A stretch of 64,000 bases of DNA, from assembly GCF_003350325.1 (NCBI RefSeq), contig NZ_QLYZ01000005.1:1-64000 (forward strand), read 5' to 3'. Below the pieces are notes generated by a model. The model was not told where the DNA came from, searched no databases, and saw nothing but the letters and a program-made list of their open reading frames with translations. Within the stretch, counting starts at the first letter, position 1. Each line of letters begins with the position of its first letter. The position numbers were made by a program, and so were the translations under genes. Source of the DNA: Vibrio rhodolitus. Its GTDB lineage: Bacteria; Pseudomonadota; Gammaproteobacteria; Enterobacterales; Vibrionaceae. Shown here in pieces: positions 1 through 8,421 of the stretch.

Positions 1-231
1 AGTCGCCGTGGTAACTGTCACGACAATGCGGTTGCCGAGAGTTTTTTCCAGTTACTCAAAAGAGAAAGAATTAAGCGGAAGATCTACACCACGAGAGAGG
101 AAGCTCGTATGGACATCTTCGAATATATTGAGATGTTCTACAACATTAAACGCCGACATGGTTCCAATAATCAGTTGTCGCCAGTAGAGTATGAAAAGCA
201 ATATGAAATCGAATTAAAGAGTGTCTACTAA
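1..231 (+). CDS. IS3-family transposase, C-terminal 76 residues
   Basis: The frame is open from the first base to the stop at 229-231. It encodes the end of an rve/DDE integrase-core transposase (OrfB of IS3-type elements). HDNAVAESFF contains the third catalytic residue (Glu). The tail has RHGSNNQLSPVEYE, the usual C-terminal signature of this family. The N-terminal DNA-binding part and the two catalytic aspartates lie to the left of the window. OrfB is normally made by programmed frameshifting from OrfA, which cannot be seen here. Nothing in this part suggests decay, so the element could be active. Confidence 0.85.
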   Translation, partial: SRRGNCHDNAVAESFFQLLKRERIKRKIYTTREEARMDIFEYIEMFYNIKRRHGSNNQLSPVEYEKQYEIELKSVY

Positions 232-246
232 TTTGGTGGCTATTCA
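1..246 (+). mobile_element. Right end of an IS3-family insertion sequence (partial)
   Basis: The window opens inside an IS3-family element. The transposase C-terminus stops at 231. The bases to 246, read on the opposite strand, begin TGAATAGCCACC and run back into the transposase stop region. This is the usual form of an IS3-family terminal inverted repeat (TG...CA), so the right boundary is placed at 246. The left end lies outside the window, so the inverted repeat and the short target duplication cannot be confirmed. The boundary is inference; the transposase identity is well supported. Confidence 0.7.
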
Positions 247-416
247 TTAAGCCTATAATGGGGGTTGTAGGCGAGTCTACTTCTAACAGTATATCTGCCT
301 TACCTCTACCTAAAAAAGCAGAATGGATACTGAGTGTAGGTAACTATGCTAATGGCTTTGTTTTAGATAAGTTAGCTGATACTCAAAAGGGAAGTGTAGA
401 AGATGAGAAAAAATAG
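247..416 (+). pseudogene. 3' fragment of a gene apparently cut by the IS element
   Basis: One frame stays open through the proposed IS end and stops at 414-416. Its most upstream ATG is at 258, giving 52 residues (MGVVGESTSNSISALPLP, then a WILSVGNYANGFVLDKL segment and an acidic end). It has no ribosome binding site of its own and looks like the C-terminus of a longer protein rather than a complete gene. It overlaps the next gene by 14 bases, an arrangement that implies translational coupling in the intact ancestor. The parent protein is not recognised with confidence. A secreted or type VI effector with a downstream membrane immunity protein is one possibility, offered only as inference. 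Confidence 0.4.
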
Positions 417-744
417 AAGTACGTTTGGTATGTATAAATTAGGTTCTGTATATACGTTTAGTATAATCTTTCTCATGCTAGGCATTAGTGAAAAACTGTG
501 GTTTTTATCTTTGTTTTCATTGTTTATGATTGTCATCTTTATTAAAGATGAGTATGTGAAATATATTTTCAGAAACGACAAAGAGTTGCTTAAAGAGTAC
601 TGCATTGCAACGATAGTTTTAGTTTTATTAACATTTGTGCATATATTACTGTCAATTGTGGCTAACTTGCTAATTGGTTCATATTTATCGATAAAGCTCG
701 TAAATAGTTATAAAAGGTTGCAGAAAATGGAAATTACATACTGA
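403..744 (+). CDS. Small hydrophobic membrane protein, unknown function
   Basis: This 113-residue protein has a short basic N-terminus and two hydrophobic stretches: about residues 16-48 (possibly two passes) and about 66-100. No catalytic motif is visible. The ATG at 403 follows GGGAAG with suitable spacing and lies inside the end of the truncated upstream frame. Its base composition is clearly more AT-rich than that of the genes to the right, and it sits beside an IS end, so horizontal acquisition is likely. If the upstream fragment is the end of a pore-forming or membrane-active toxin, this would be in the position of its immunity protein; that role is inferred from arrangement only. Confidence 0.6.
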   Translation: MRKNRSTFGMYKLGSVYTFSIIFLMLGISEKLWFLSLFSLFMIVIFIKDEYVKYIFRNDKELLKEYCIATIVLVLLTFVHILLSIVANLLIGSYLSIKLVNSYKRLQKMEITY

Positions 745-1193
745 AACGGAACATTTATATACGCTACTCATTCAAGTGGCGTCTCTCTTCCCACAAGCAC
801 CTAATCCACCCACAGAACTCCCTCTCACTACCAGTAACAGAAAATTCCAACGGAATCAGCCTCGGGAATATATTGTTAAACGCTGCGGTATTAGGGCTGC
901 AATCTGGGGTGTTCTTGTTCTGGATAGATCAACAGGATAGAGCAGCAGGGTCAGGTCTTGCCTTTTCCTGAAAATGAACAAGATTTTACTGCGGTGATTT
1001 CTATTCAGGGATAAGAATGAGTCGACTATTACAAGTGGAATGGACTCGTTAGATGTTAAACCTCACCAAGTGACTTTAACCAAATAGTGCGATCTCGGTA
1101 CTGATTGTGGCGCTTTTTTGTGAAGGTGTGGACGTTGTTAAAAATTTGCGCTGGTTAGAATGCCCTTGATTTACACGAACAAGGGAAAGGATT
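745..1193 (+). other. 449-bp region with decayed coding remnants
   Basis: No intact gene is visible. A frame without a start runs from about 747 to a stop at 969-971. It encodes a sensible hydrophobic segment (NILLNAAVLGLQSGVFLFW) followed by IDQQDRAAGS. A second frame, overlapping its end, reads QGQVLPFPENEQDFTAVIS to a stop at 1012-1014. The two look like one gene broken by a frameshift. From about 1015 to 1180 nothing clear is seen apart from a probable promoter and leader for the hydrolase that starts at 1194. Confidence 0.4.
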
Positions 1194-1961
1194 ATGTCTG
1201 GTTTTGGTCAGCATTTAGACGTTGATGGCGCTGAGATCTACTACCAGGTTTCAGGCAATCCTGATGGCCAACCGCTGGTGATGTTACATGGCGGTTTAGG
1301 CAGTAGTGAAGATCTTGATGGGCTAATGAAATATATACCGGATCTGTTTAAAGTGATTCGGATTGATTTACGTGGTCATGGACGTTCAACATTAGGTGAA
1401 CTGCCGTTGACTTATACCCGTTACCAACAAGACATTGAAGCGGTGTTAGATACGCTACAAGTCGACAAATATCATCTGTTTGGTTTTAGTGATGGTGGCA
1501 CAGTGGGTTATCGATTGGCGGCTTGCAACCAACGCCGCGTGCTTAGCCTAGCTACGCTCGGTTCACAATGGCGTTTAGAGCCTGACGACCCATCAATTGA
1601 ACTCTATCAGTCCATCACTGCTGGGTTTTGGCAGCAAGAGTTTGAGCAGGAAGTGGCGCGCTATGAAGAGCTCAATCCGCAAGCGGATTTTAAGCGTTTA
1701 GTGTGTCAGGTAAAGAAACTCTGGTTAGATACCTTTGATAGCGGTTACCCAGACGAGACGGTTGATAATATTGCTTGCTCGACGTTGATCATGCGTGGTG
1801 ACAAAGACTTCCTATTTTCACTGGCAGAAGCACAAGAGCTATGCGAAAGAGTGGAAGAGTCGGAGTTCTTTAATGTGCCATTTACTGAACATGAAGCGCA
1901 CAAAGAGTATCCGGAAATTGTCGGTGAAGTGCTAAGACGCTTTTTACAGATCAACCACTAA
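1194..1961 (+). CDS. Alpha/beta-fold hydrolase
   Basis: A 255-residue cytoplasmic hydrolase of the alpha/beta superfamily. It shows the oxyanion-loop motif MLHGGLGSSEDL near residue 30, RGHGRS near 66-71, and the nucleophile elbow GFSDGG near residue 97-102 (Ser nucleophile). An Asp in MRGDKDFLF and a His in FTEHEAHKE complete a plausible triad. The length and lack of a signal peptide fit small carboxylesterases or 3-oxoadipate enol-lactonase-like proteins; the substrate cannot be read from sequence. The start is supported by AAAGGA seven bases upstream. The gene stands alone and ends at a bidirectional terminator shared with the chemoreceptor gene. Confidence 0.85.
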   Translation: MSGFGQHLDVDGAEIYYQVSGNPDGQPLVMLHGGLGSSEDLDGLMKYIPDLFKVIRIDLRGHGRSTLGELPLTYTRYQQDIEAVLDTLQVDKYHLFGFSDGGTVGYRLAACNQRRVLSLATLGSQWRLEPDDPSIELYQSITAGFWQQEFEQEVARYEELNPQADFKRLVCQVKKLWLDTFDSGYPDETVDNIACSTLIMRGDKDFLFSLAEAQELCERVEESEFFNVPFTEHEAHKEYPEIVGEVLRRFLQINH

Positions 1962-1995
1962 CGAGTCGACATAATCAATAGGTGGTATAGAGAGA

Positions 1996-2019
1996 AAAAC
2001 CTCGCCAAGGCGAGGTTTT
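1996..2019. terminator. Bidirectional rho-independent terminator
   Basis: AAAACCTCGC and GCGAGGTTTT form a perfect 10-bp stem with a 4-base CAAG loop, ending in T runs on both strands. It lies between the converging hydrolase and chemoreceptor genes and can serve both. Confidence 0.85.
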
Positions 2020-2051
2020 GTCGTTTTATGCTTTAAGAATTAGACAGTGAT

Positions 2052-3752
2052 TTAGACTCGATAGCGGTCAATTTCTTCTCTAAGCGTTTCAGCGAGTTTT
2101 GCCAATTCTAAAGTGGCTTCGGTGCTTTGCTCGGCACCGTCAGCGGTTTGATTGGCGAGCTCACTGATTGATGAGATATTTGAGTTAATATCTTCAGTGA
2201 CTAAGCTTTGCTCTTCCGCTGCTGTGGCGATTTGCGTATTCATTGCAGTGATTTGGTCGACACTGGTTTTGATTTGCTCTAACGCAATACCCGCTTCTAG
2301 TGCTTTTTCGACTGTAGTGCTGGCGTTGACTGCACCTTTTTCCAATCTTTGAGTTGAATCTCGGCTACCTTGTTGTAAGCGCTGAATCGTGCCCATGATT
2401 TCTTTGGTGGACTCTTGGGTGCGGCTTGCCAAGGTGCGCACTTCATCGGCAACTACCGCAAAGCCTCGACCTTGTTCACCCGCACGAGCAGCTTCGATAG
2501 CGGCATTTAACGCCAGCAAATTGGTTTGCTCGGAGATATCTTGGATAACATCGACAACGGTCCCAATGTCTTCTGAGTGTTTGGCAAGAGAATGCATCGC
2601 ATCAACCGATTCTTGCAGATCAGTTGAGAGGCTCTCAATCATTTGGATGCTCTCCTCCACCACTACTTTGCCACTTGCAGCGGCTTGGTCGGCTTGTTCT
2701 GACGCTTCAGCCGCCGAAGTTGCGCTGTGCGCGACCTCATGTACGGTCGCTGTAAACTGGTTGATCGCAGCGGCCACTTGAGTGGTTTGTTCTTGCTGGC
2801 TAAGGATGTTCTGTTTCGCTTGGCTTGCTACCACTGAGTTTTCTTCTGAAGCGCGGGCAAGTTGGCTAATGGAATCGCGGTTGGTTTTTACCACGTGTTG
2901 GAAGTCAGCTACGATCTGGTTCACCGACTCGGCAATGTGAGCAAATTCATCATTACCGGTTAGATTGATGCGTTGGGTTAAATCGCCTTGGGCGATTTGA
3001 TGTGAGGTACCTTCCAGCAGCTCTACAGCATGATTAACACGGCGAACAATAATCACAGCAACGCTAGTGATCACCAGCAAAGCAAACGCGGCAATACCAC
3101 TGAATACCACAATAAAGTCTTGGGTCGCTTTTTCTGCCAGGGCAAAGTTGGTTTTGCCTTCTTGACGTTGTAGCTCAAGGAACTCTTCAGTGAACTGGTA
3201 GGTTTTGCTAAAGAGAGGGTTAATCTTGGTCAGTAAGATCAAATTGGCGCGATCGAAATTTTGCTTCTCTAGTTCTGCAATCGCCGGAGTAAAGCCTTGA
3301 TCGGTTATGGCATCGAGTGTTTTTGCCAGTTGCTGAACCACATTTTGCTCTTGTTGCGTTAATGGTGAAGTGAGCAATTCATCATCAACAATACGGTGTA
3401 GTGTATTGAGTGATGTTTGAATCTGTTCAATATGGAATTGCGTTGGGTGGTCATGCATTTTGGCAAATTTGGAGCTTGGGTCATGCTGAAAAGCAAGCAG
3501 TAAAGCGCTGCGAGCACTTCCCAGTTCATCAAGTATGCGTCCCGTACGTTCAGTATGTTGCATCCCTTGGGTATAGAGATCTTCGATATAGGCAGAGCTG
3601 GTTTGCATGCCGGATATCCCTTTGTAACCGAGTACCGCGAAACCTATCGCCATTAAGAGCACACATATTTTTAAGCGAATGCTTACGCTTTCCAGTTTAG
3701 AGAGCAAGCCAGATTTTTGTTGTGCGGGTGGATTGTCGTTATTCATGTTCAC
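2052..3752 (-). CDS. Methyl-accepting chemotaxis protein
   Basis: A 566-residue transmembrane chemoreceptor. It has a short cytoplasmic N-terminus, TM1 at about 30-50, a periplasmic four-helix-bundle-type ligand domain of about 165 residues, TM2 at about 213-236, a HAMP domain ([10 protein letters not shown] to VNQIVADF) and a long MA signalling domain. The hairpin tip contains [20 protein letters not shown], which contacts CheA and CheW. Glu/Gln-rich methylation helices flank it. There is no C-terminal CheR-tethering pentapeptide (it ends DRYRV). The ligand is unknown. The gene is monocistronic and divergent from the chitinase gene, so chitin-derived ligands are a fair guess but no more. Confidence 0.93.
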   Translation of the reverse strand: MNMNNDNPPAQQKSGLLSKLESVSIRLKICVLLMAIGFAVLGYKGISGMQTSSAYIEDLYTQGMQHTERTGRILDELGSARSALLLAFQHDPSSKFAKMHDHPTQFHIEQIQTSLNTLHRIVDDELLTSPLTQQEQNVVQQLAKTLDAITDQGFTPAIAELEKQNFDRANLILLTKINPLFSKTYQFTEEFLELQRQEGKTNFALAEKATQDFIVVFSGIAAFALLVITSVAVIIVRRVNHAVELLEGTSHQIAQGDLTQRINLTGNDEFAHIAESVNQIVADFQHVVKTNRDSISQLARASEENSVVASQAKQNILSQQEQTTQVAAAINQFTATVHEVAHSATSAAEASEQADQAAASGKVVVEESIQMIESLSTDLQESVDAMHSLAKHSEDIGTVVDVIQDISEQTNLLALNAAIEAARAGEQGRGFAVVADEVRTLASRTQESTKEIMGTIQRLQQGSRDSTQRLEKGAVNASTTVEKALEAGIALEQIKTSVDQITAMNTQIATAAEEQSLVTEDINSNISSISELANQTADGAEQSTEATLELAKLAETLREEIDRYRV

Positions 3753-4080
3753 CTCATTTATTAATTATCTTTCTCTAATATAAATGAGAGATTAAAAAAA
3801 CTCCTGATGTAAGTTTGATGTAAATCATTGATTAAATCGAAAGGTAACCAGATGTTTTTAAACTGTTATGATTGTCTCTCTTTTAAGAAAATTCACTGGA
3901 AATTCGTCGAATTAATGAAGTGAGTGCTCAATTTAAATCATTTATAGAATGATATTCTGTATAGTAAAGGGCGATTTGTCATCAGATTGATTGAGTTTTG
4001 TCGGAATTCTCTGACTGAAATTTGCAGCGAATTTCGTTTTTATTGCATTAAAATCAAACATTTAAAATGAATGGTAAAAA

Positions 4081-4127
4081 TCTCTGTCAATGAAAAAATT
4101 AAATCACGATTAATATCGTGACAGAGA
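4081..4127. promoter_or_regulatory. Two interlocked inverted repeats upstream of the chitinase gene
   Basis: An inner perfect repeat TCACGAT-TAAT-ATCGTGA spans 4104-4121. An outer perfect 8-bp repeat, TCTCTGTC at 4081-4088 and GACAGAGA at 4120-4127, encloses it and shares two bases with its right arm. The position, 120-165 bp before the chitinase ATG, suits an activator or repressor operator. Vibrio chitinase genes respond to the ChiS chitin-sensing regulator and to CRP; the protein acting here is not known. Confidence 0.45.
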
Positions 4128-4210
4128 ATCACATTCTAAATAAAAAGCCTTGTTTTTGTGAATTTTCCAATACTAATCCAGCAAATTTGCTCTCTACAAT
4201 AAGTCTCAAA

Positions 4211-4227
4211 GCTGTGATGACCACAGC
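4211..4227. promoter_or_regulatory. Short palindrome in the chitinase leader
   Basis: GCTGTG-ATGAC-CACAGC is a perfect 6-bp inverted repeat ending 20 bases before the chitinase ATG. It could be a repressor half-site pair or a small mRNA hairpin that leaves the ribosome site (GGAAG) free. Low certainty. Confidence 0.3.
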
Positions 4228-4247
4228 GATTTTTGTGGAAGTAGAAA

Positions 4248-6443
4248 ATGTTAAAACGTAATGCACTTCAATTAGCAATATCGATGGGTATCGCAGCAGC
4301 ATCTGGCGCAGCGTATGCGGATAGCTCAAACATGGTTAACCCGGATGGGGGCGTCGTGGTGGGTTATTGGCACAACTGGTGTGATGGTGCTGGTTATCAG
4401 CGCGGTAATGCACCTTGCGTGACTTTGGAAGAAGTTAACCCGATGTATAACATCGTCAACGTTTCATTTATGAAAGTGTTTGATGTGGCGGAAGGGCGTA
4501 TTCCAACGTTCCGTCTAGACCCGGCTGTTGGGTTGTCAGAACAAGAGTTCGTCAATCAAATTGGTGAGCTGAACAAGCAAGGTCGTTCCGTCCTGATTGC
4601 GCTGGGCGGCGCAGATGCGCATATCGAATTAAAAACCGGTGATGAGCAGGCGTTTGCCGACGAAATCATCCGTGTGACTGAACGTTACGGCTTTGATGGT
4701 TTGGATATCGACCTAGAGCAAGCGGCTGTAACGGCAGCAGATAACCAAACAGTTATTCCTGCGGCTTTGCGTATCGTTAAAGACTATTATCGTCAGCAAG
4801 GCAAAAACTTCCTTATCACTATGGCGCCTGAGTTCCCTTACCTTAAAAAAGGCGACAAGTACGTTCCTTACATTGAGAACTTAGCGGGTTACTATGACTG
4901 GATTAACCCACAGTTCTACAACCAAGGTGGTGACGGTCTTTGGGTTGATGAAGAAAATGCGTGGATCACTCAAAACAGTGATGCGATGAAAGAGAAGTTT
5001 ATATACTACATCTCTGACTCATTGGCGAACGGTACGCGTGGCTTCCACCAAATCCCACATGATAAATTGGTATTCGGTATTCCAACCAACATTGATGCAG
5101 CCGCGACAGGGTTTGTTAAGAACCCACAACACCTATACAGCGCCTTTGAACGACTAAATGCTCAAGGTCAGCCACTGCGTGGCGTGATGACTTGGTCAGT
5201 TAACTGGGACATGGGTACCAATGCTGCTGGTCAAGCTTACAATGAGCAGTTTATTAAAGATTACGGTCCGTTTATTCATGGGCAAACACCACCGCCACCA
5301 TCAGAAGGTGAGCCAGTATTTAAAGGCTTGAGCGATACGCGCGTATTACATGCTACAAGCTTCAATGAACTAGCGGGTGTTTCTGCTTCAGATAAGGAAG
5401 ATGGCGATCTAACTGGGTCGATTATGGTTGAAGGCATCGTTGATACTCATCGTATCGGCACCTACATCCTAACGTATCGTGTCCAAGACACCGACGGCAA
5501 CGAAACTGTAAAAGCGCGCAGCGTTGAGGTTTATAGTCAAAAACCAGTATTCGCCGGAGTGGCTGATACGACCGTGGTGCTTGGCGCTGAATTTGACCGT
5601 TTAGCGGGCGTGAAAGCAACGGATGCAGAAGATGGCGATTTGACTGGCGATATTCGCGTTACGGGCGAAGTCGATACAGCGGCGATCGGTCAATACACAC
5701 TGCAATACTCAGTGACAGATAGCGCGAATCAAACCGTGCGTGTTGAGCGCAATGTAACGGTCAGCGATGGCAGCAGCTGCGCGAATGCATGGGATGCAAA
5801 AGAGACTTACCTGCAAGGTGCTCAAGTGTCACACAATGGTGCAACTTGGGAAGCTGGCTGGTGGACGCGTGGTGAAGAGCCAGGAACCACAGGTGAATGG
5901 GGTGTGTGGAAAAAGGTTTCTGACAGTTCGTGTGGCGGTGAAACTCCAGATCCTGAGCTTGGCGCTGAGCTAAAAGTATCAGGTCTTGCGAGTGAGTATG
6001 TTGCAGACAATGGTGAAGTGCGCCTAGCGCTTGAACTCAGTGCCAATAAAGCGCTGGATGTGACCGTTATGGTTGCTGACAGCACTGGTACTGTGGTTAA
6101 CCAAGCGAAAGTGAACTTAGTCGATTCAAAAGCGATCACGATTGATATTTTTGAAGCCAAAGAAGGTCGCTACACATTGGATGTTGTAGGTAGTGCAGAA
6201 GATGGTGAAATGGTGGTGTTTACCGCGCCATTTATGGTTAAAGAGCAAGGTACGGTCACGCCGCCTCCTGGTGATTACCCACCGTTCCAAGCAGGCACAA
6301 ATTACCAAGCTGGTGATATTGTTGTCGGTGCCGACAATGGCTTATACCAATGTAAACCTTGGCCATACACAGGTTGGTGTTCAAGTGCCTCTTACGCTCC
6401 AGCAGATAGCCTTTACTGGCAAGATGCTTGGGATAAATTGTAA
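4248..6443 (+). CDS. Secreted multidomain GH18 chitinase
   Basis: A 731-residue exported chitinase that hydrolyses beta-1,4-N-acetylglucosamine polymers. Residues 1-24 are a Sec signal peptide ending AAYA. The GH18 barrel (about 35-345) has the catalytic DGLDIDLE at 150-157 with Glu157 as acid. The start of the barrel (GYWHNWCDG, then YNIVNVSF) resembles ChiD-type enzymes and the V. cholerae VCA0027 product. Two tandem Ig-like domains of the DUF5011 kind follow (about 358-505; KEDGDLTGS and AEDGDLTGD repeat), then a CBM5/12 chitin-binding module (about 510-560), a beta-rich linker domain (about 570-670) and a second C-terminal chitin-binding module with paired cysteines and tryptophans. The ATG follows GGAAG. 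A strong terminator follows the gene. Confidence 0.93.
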   Translation: MLKRNALQLAISMGIAAASGAAYADSSNMVNPDGGVVVGYWHNWCDGAGYQRGNAPCVTLEEVNPMYNIVNVSFMKVFDVAEGRIPTFRLDPAVGLSEQEFVNQIGELNKQGRSVLIALGGADAHIELKTGDEQAFADEIIRVTERYGFDGLDIDLEQAAVTAADNQTVIPAALRIVKDYYRQQGKNFLITMAPEFPYLKKGDKYVPYIENLAGYYDWINPQFYNQGGDGLWVDEENAWITQNSDAMKEKFIYYISDSLANGTRGFHQIPHDKLVFGIPTNIDAAATGFVKNPQHLYSAFERLNAQGQPLRGVMTWSVNWDMGTNAAGQAYNEQFIKDYGPFIHGQTPPPPSEGEPVFKGLSDTRVLHATSFNELAGVSASDKEDGDLTGSIMVEGIVDTHRIGTYILTYRVQDTDGNETVKARSVEVYSQKPVFAGVADTTVVLGAEFDRLAGVKATDAEDGDLTGDIRVTGEVDTAAIGQYTLQYSVTDSANQTVRVERNVTVSDGSSCANAWDAKETYLQGAQVSHNGATWEAGWWTRGEEPGTTGEWGVWKKVSDSSCGGETPDPELGAELKVSGLASEYVADNGEVRLALELSANKALDVTVMVADSTGTVVNQAKVNLVDSKAITIDIFEAKEGRYTLDVVGSAEDGEMVVFTAPFMVKEQGTVTPPPGDYPPFQAGTNYQAGDIVVGADNGLYQCKPWPYTGWCSSASYAPADSLYWQDAWDKL

Positions 6444-6465
6444 GATAAACCATCGATAAGCTAAT

Positions 6466-6496
6466 GAAAAAGCACCACAAATGTGGTGCTTTTTTG
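6466..6496. terminator. Rho-independent terminator after the chitinase gene
   Basis: AGCACCACA and TGTGGTGCT form a perfect 9-bp stem with a 2-base spacer, preceded by five A and followed by six or more T. It works for the chitinase on the plus strand and for the converging TPR gene on the minus strand. Confidence 0.88.
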
Positions 6497-6513
6497 TTCC
6501 ATCCAAGCAGCGG

Positions 6514-7368
6514 TTACTCTTCAGTATACTGTTCTAACAGTGCTTCAAAGCGTTTGTTGCCATGCAGTGATTCAAAGTCTTTTTCATGCGCAATCAAATC
6601 ACGAATGGACGGGCTGTTTTCAATCGCACGTTCTAAATCATCAATCGCTTGTTCTTCTACCCCGAGCCTTGCAAAGGCACAAGCGCGTTGATACAGCGCC
6701 GGACCGTTGCTTTCATCTAAATCCAGTACGCGATTACAAATACTTAATGCCCAGTTGTATTCGTTCGCTTCCATTGCTGCATCGGCTTTGTACGTTAACG
6801 CTTCTAAGTCACCCGGACGGATATGTAAGATTTCATCGTAAACCGCGATCTTCTGCTCTGGTGTTTGCATGCTTTGCGCACGTAACCAAAGGTTGTGCAC
6901 TTCGTTAATGATCTCAATCTCTTTGTTGTTTTCACTAATGATGCGTGTTTTGCGCTTTAAATCGCGCTCTAAGGCGATGAATTTCTTTTCATATTCTTGA
7001 GCAATTGCTTCAAGGCGTTTATCAGCCATTTCTTTGGTGTTGACCTTAAGCTCGCGAATCGATTGCCATCCGACAAAGGCGATCAGCGAAGCAACCCCAG
7101 CAATGATGTAAAAGAAGTAGGTGACGGTAACATTCGCGTAGTTAAGTGACTTGTCGGCCACTGCGAGCTCTCGGTTGGTAATATCAATCACTAAACGACG
7201 TTCGAGATCTTGTTGGGATTCACGTAATGATTTGAGCTCATCTAAGATGTATCGCTCCATTAATGGGCGATCGAGTAAGTCTGTTTGTGAGTATTTTTGT
7301 TCTTCGGCGACACTAGAAAAGCTAGTGGTGGTAAGGAGAATCAACAAAAGTGAAAAGATAGAGCGCAT
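6514..7368 (-). CDS. Membrane-anchored TPR-repeat protein
   Basis: A 284-residue protein with a signal-like hydrophobic N-terminus (1-21), a clear transmembrane helix near 81-101 (YFFYIIAGVASLIAFVGW), a charged coiled-coil stretch near 105-160 and at least two TPR motifs between about 170 and 250 (alternating helices with Y..A, A..C and L..A spacings; ALYQRACAFARLG is typical). The C-terminus has an extra helical cap. TPR proteins of this layout act as scaffolds at the inner membrane; no partner is suggested by neighbours. The gene is monocistronic and the start is followed by a clean signal sequence. Function unknown. Confidence 0.75.
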   Translation of the reverse strand: MRSIFSLLLILLTTTSFSSVAEEQKYSQTDLLDRPLMERYILDELKSLRESQQDLERRLVIDITNRELAVADKSLNYANVTVTYFFYIIAGVASLIAFVGWQSIRELKVNTKEMADKRLEAIAQEYEKKFIALERDLKRKTRIISENNKEIEIINEVHNLWLRAQSMQTPEQKIAVYDEILHIRPGDLEALTYKADAAMEANEYNWALSICNRVLDLDESNGPALYQRACAFARLGVEEQAIDDLERAIENSPSIRDLIAHEKDFESLHGNKRFEALLEQYTEE

Positions 7369-7525
7369 TTGGCTTCCTTACTGTAAAAATGTTGTAGAAA
7401 TTTATCGTTCTTTTTCACAGTAGCAGATCGGCATATGGTAACGCAAAGCGCAAGCCTTTCTTTTTCCAACTAATTGCTTTGATAGCCGTCGAATCATTTG
7501 GCTGGTTAGGTAAGAGAACAAAACA

Positions 7526-7550
7526 AAAAGACCCCGCATCAGCGAGGTCT
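7526..7550 (-). terminator. Terminator after the nitroreductase gene
   Basis: GACCCCGC and GCGAGGTC pair (one mismatch) around a 4-base loop. On the minus strand the stem is followed by a T-rich run (CTTTTTG). It lies just past the stop of the nitroreductase. Confidence 0.7.
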
Positions 7551-7569
7551 CAAGACAGTGAAATTTGAG

Positions 7570-8229
7570 TTATAGCACTTGAAGAATATCTTCCATTGGC
7601 AGACGAGCTTTTGGTTTGCCATGGTTATAGTCTTCGCCATCTTTGTGGTAACCCATTGCTAGGGCAACTTCACATACATAGCCATCTAGTTCGTCTTTGA
7701 ACAGTTCACCAATAAGCTCAGGATCAACCCCTTCCATTGTAGTGGAATCGATACCTAGGCGAGCAAGAACATGCAGTGTGTTACCAAGCGCAAGGTAAGT
7801 TTGTGCACGAGTCCAGTTACCGTTGAAGCCATCAGCGTCCGTATTTGCTTCAGCAAACGTGTAAGCACCATCTAGCATGTTGTTGTACATATCAGCTGGT
7901 AGGTGACCAGAGGTTACCTCAGCGTCGACTACTTTTTTGTAGTTGTCTTTAGTGTAGTTTGGGTTGTAAGCAAACAAAATAACGTGTGATGCTTCTTTAG
8001 CATGTGGTTGGTTAAATTGGTGCTTGTTAGCGAAGGTATCATGAAAACGTTGTTTCGCGGCTTCACTTTCAATCACGATAAATTTCCAAGGCTGTGAGTT
8101 GATAGAAGACGCTGATAGACGAATTGCTTGGTAAATCACATCTAAATCTGCCTGTGGAATACGCTTTTCAGCATCGTAGCGTTTTGCAGTGTAACGTGAT
8201 TGTAAGTCAGCAATGATTGGATGTGTCAT
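7570..8229 (-). CDS. nfsB: Oxygen-insensitive NAD(P)H nitroreductase (NfsB family)
   Basis: A 219-residue FMN-dependent reductase of the NfsB/FRase I type, which uses NAD(P)H to reduce nitroaromatics and quinones by two-electron steps. Family features are visible: RYTAKRYD near residue 11, LSASSINSQPWKFIVI (FMN-binding SxxNxQPW) near 40-53, the central ALGN region, and a C-terminal MGYHKDGEDYNHGKPKARLP. The length equals the family norm. It is a single-gene unit with its own terminator; the upstream 160 bp are AT-rich and presumably hold its promoter. The general class is certain; the physiological substrate is not. Confidence 0.9.
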   Translation of the reverse strand: MTHPIIADLQSRYTAKRYDAEKRIPQADLDVIYQAIRLSASSINSQPWKFIVIESEAAKQRFHDTFANKHQFNQPHAKEASHVILFAYNPNYTKDNYKKVVDAEVTSGHLPADMYNNMLDGAYTFAEANTDADGFNGNWTRAQTYLALGNTLHVLARLGIDSTTMEGVDPELIGELFKDELDGYVCEVALAMGYHKDGEDYNHGKPKARLPMEDILQVL

Positions 8230-8421
8230 GGTCGTACCCTTTTGAATTCTGATGTGGCGTTTGCCGTGTCTACGAGGTGCATTCTAGGGGGATGGCGAAA
8301 GAAGAAAAACTAGCTTGGAATTGAAACATTATCAAAAAAAAATTGATAATCGAAAGTCAGCGACGTTAGTTATAGCAGCTAAAATTGATTGGTGAATACC
8401 GTGCAAATAAGGAGAACTAAG

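Larger units (their letters stand above)
3753..4247. promoter_or_regulatory. AT-rich intergenic control region between chemoreceptor and chitinase
   Basis: These 495 bp between divergent genes hold no credible coding frame. The region is very AT-rich and must contain both promoters. The structured elements seen are the nested palindromes at 4081-4127 and a GCTGTG/CACAGC inverted repeat at 4211-4227 just before the chitinase start. No consensus -35/-10 pair could be assigned with confidence. Confidence 0.6.

Noticed and set aside
2389..2781. 130-residue plus-strand frame inside the chemoreceptor gene
   Set aside because: Antisense shadow of the conserved signalling domain; Ser/Ala/Cys-rich with no ribosome site.
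4117..4134. Possible CRP site (CGTGA...TCACA) upstream of the chitinase
   Set aside because: The half-sites are separated by seven rather than six bases and the left half has a mismatch; the palindromes there explain the sequence better.
6483..6908. 141-residue plus-strand frame over the TPR gene
   Set aside because: It begins inside the chitinase terminator and runs antisense to the TPR repeats; no family features.
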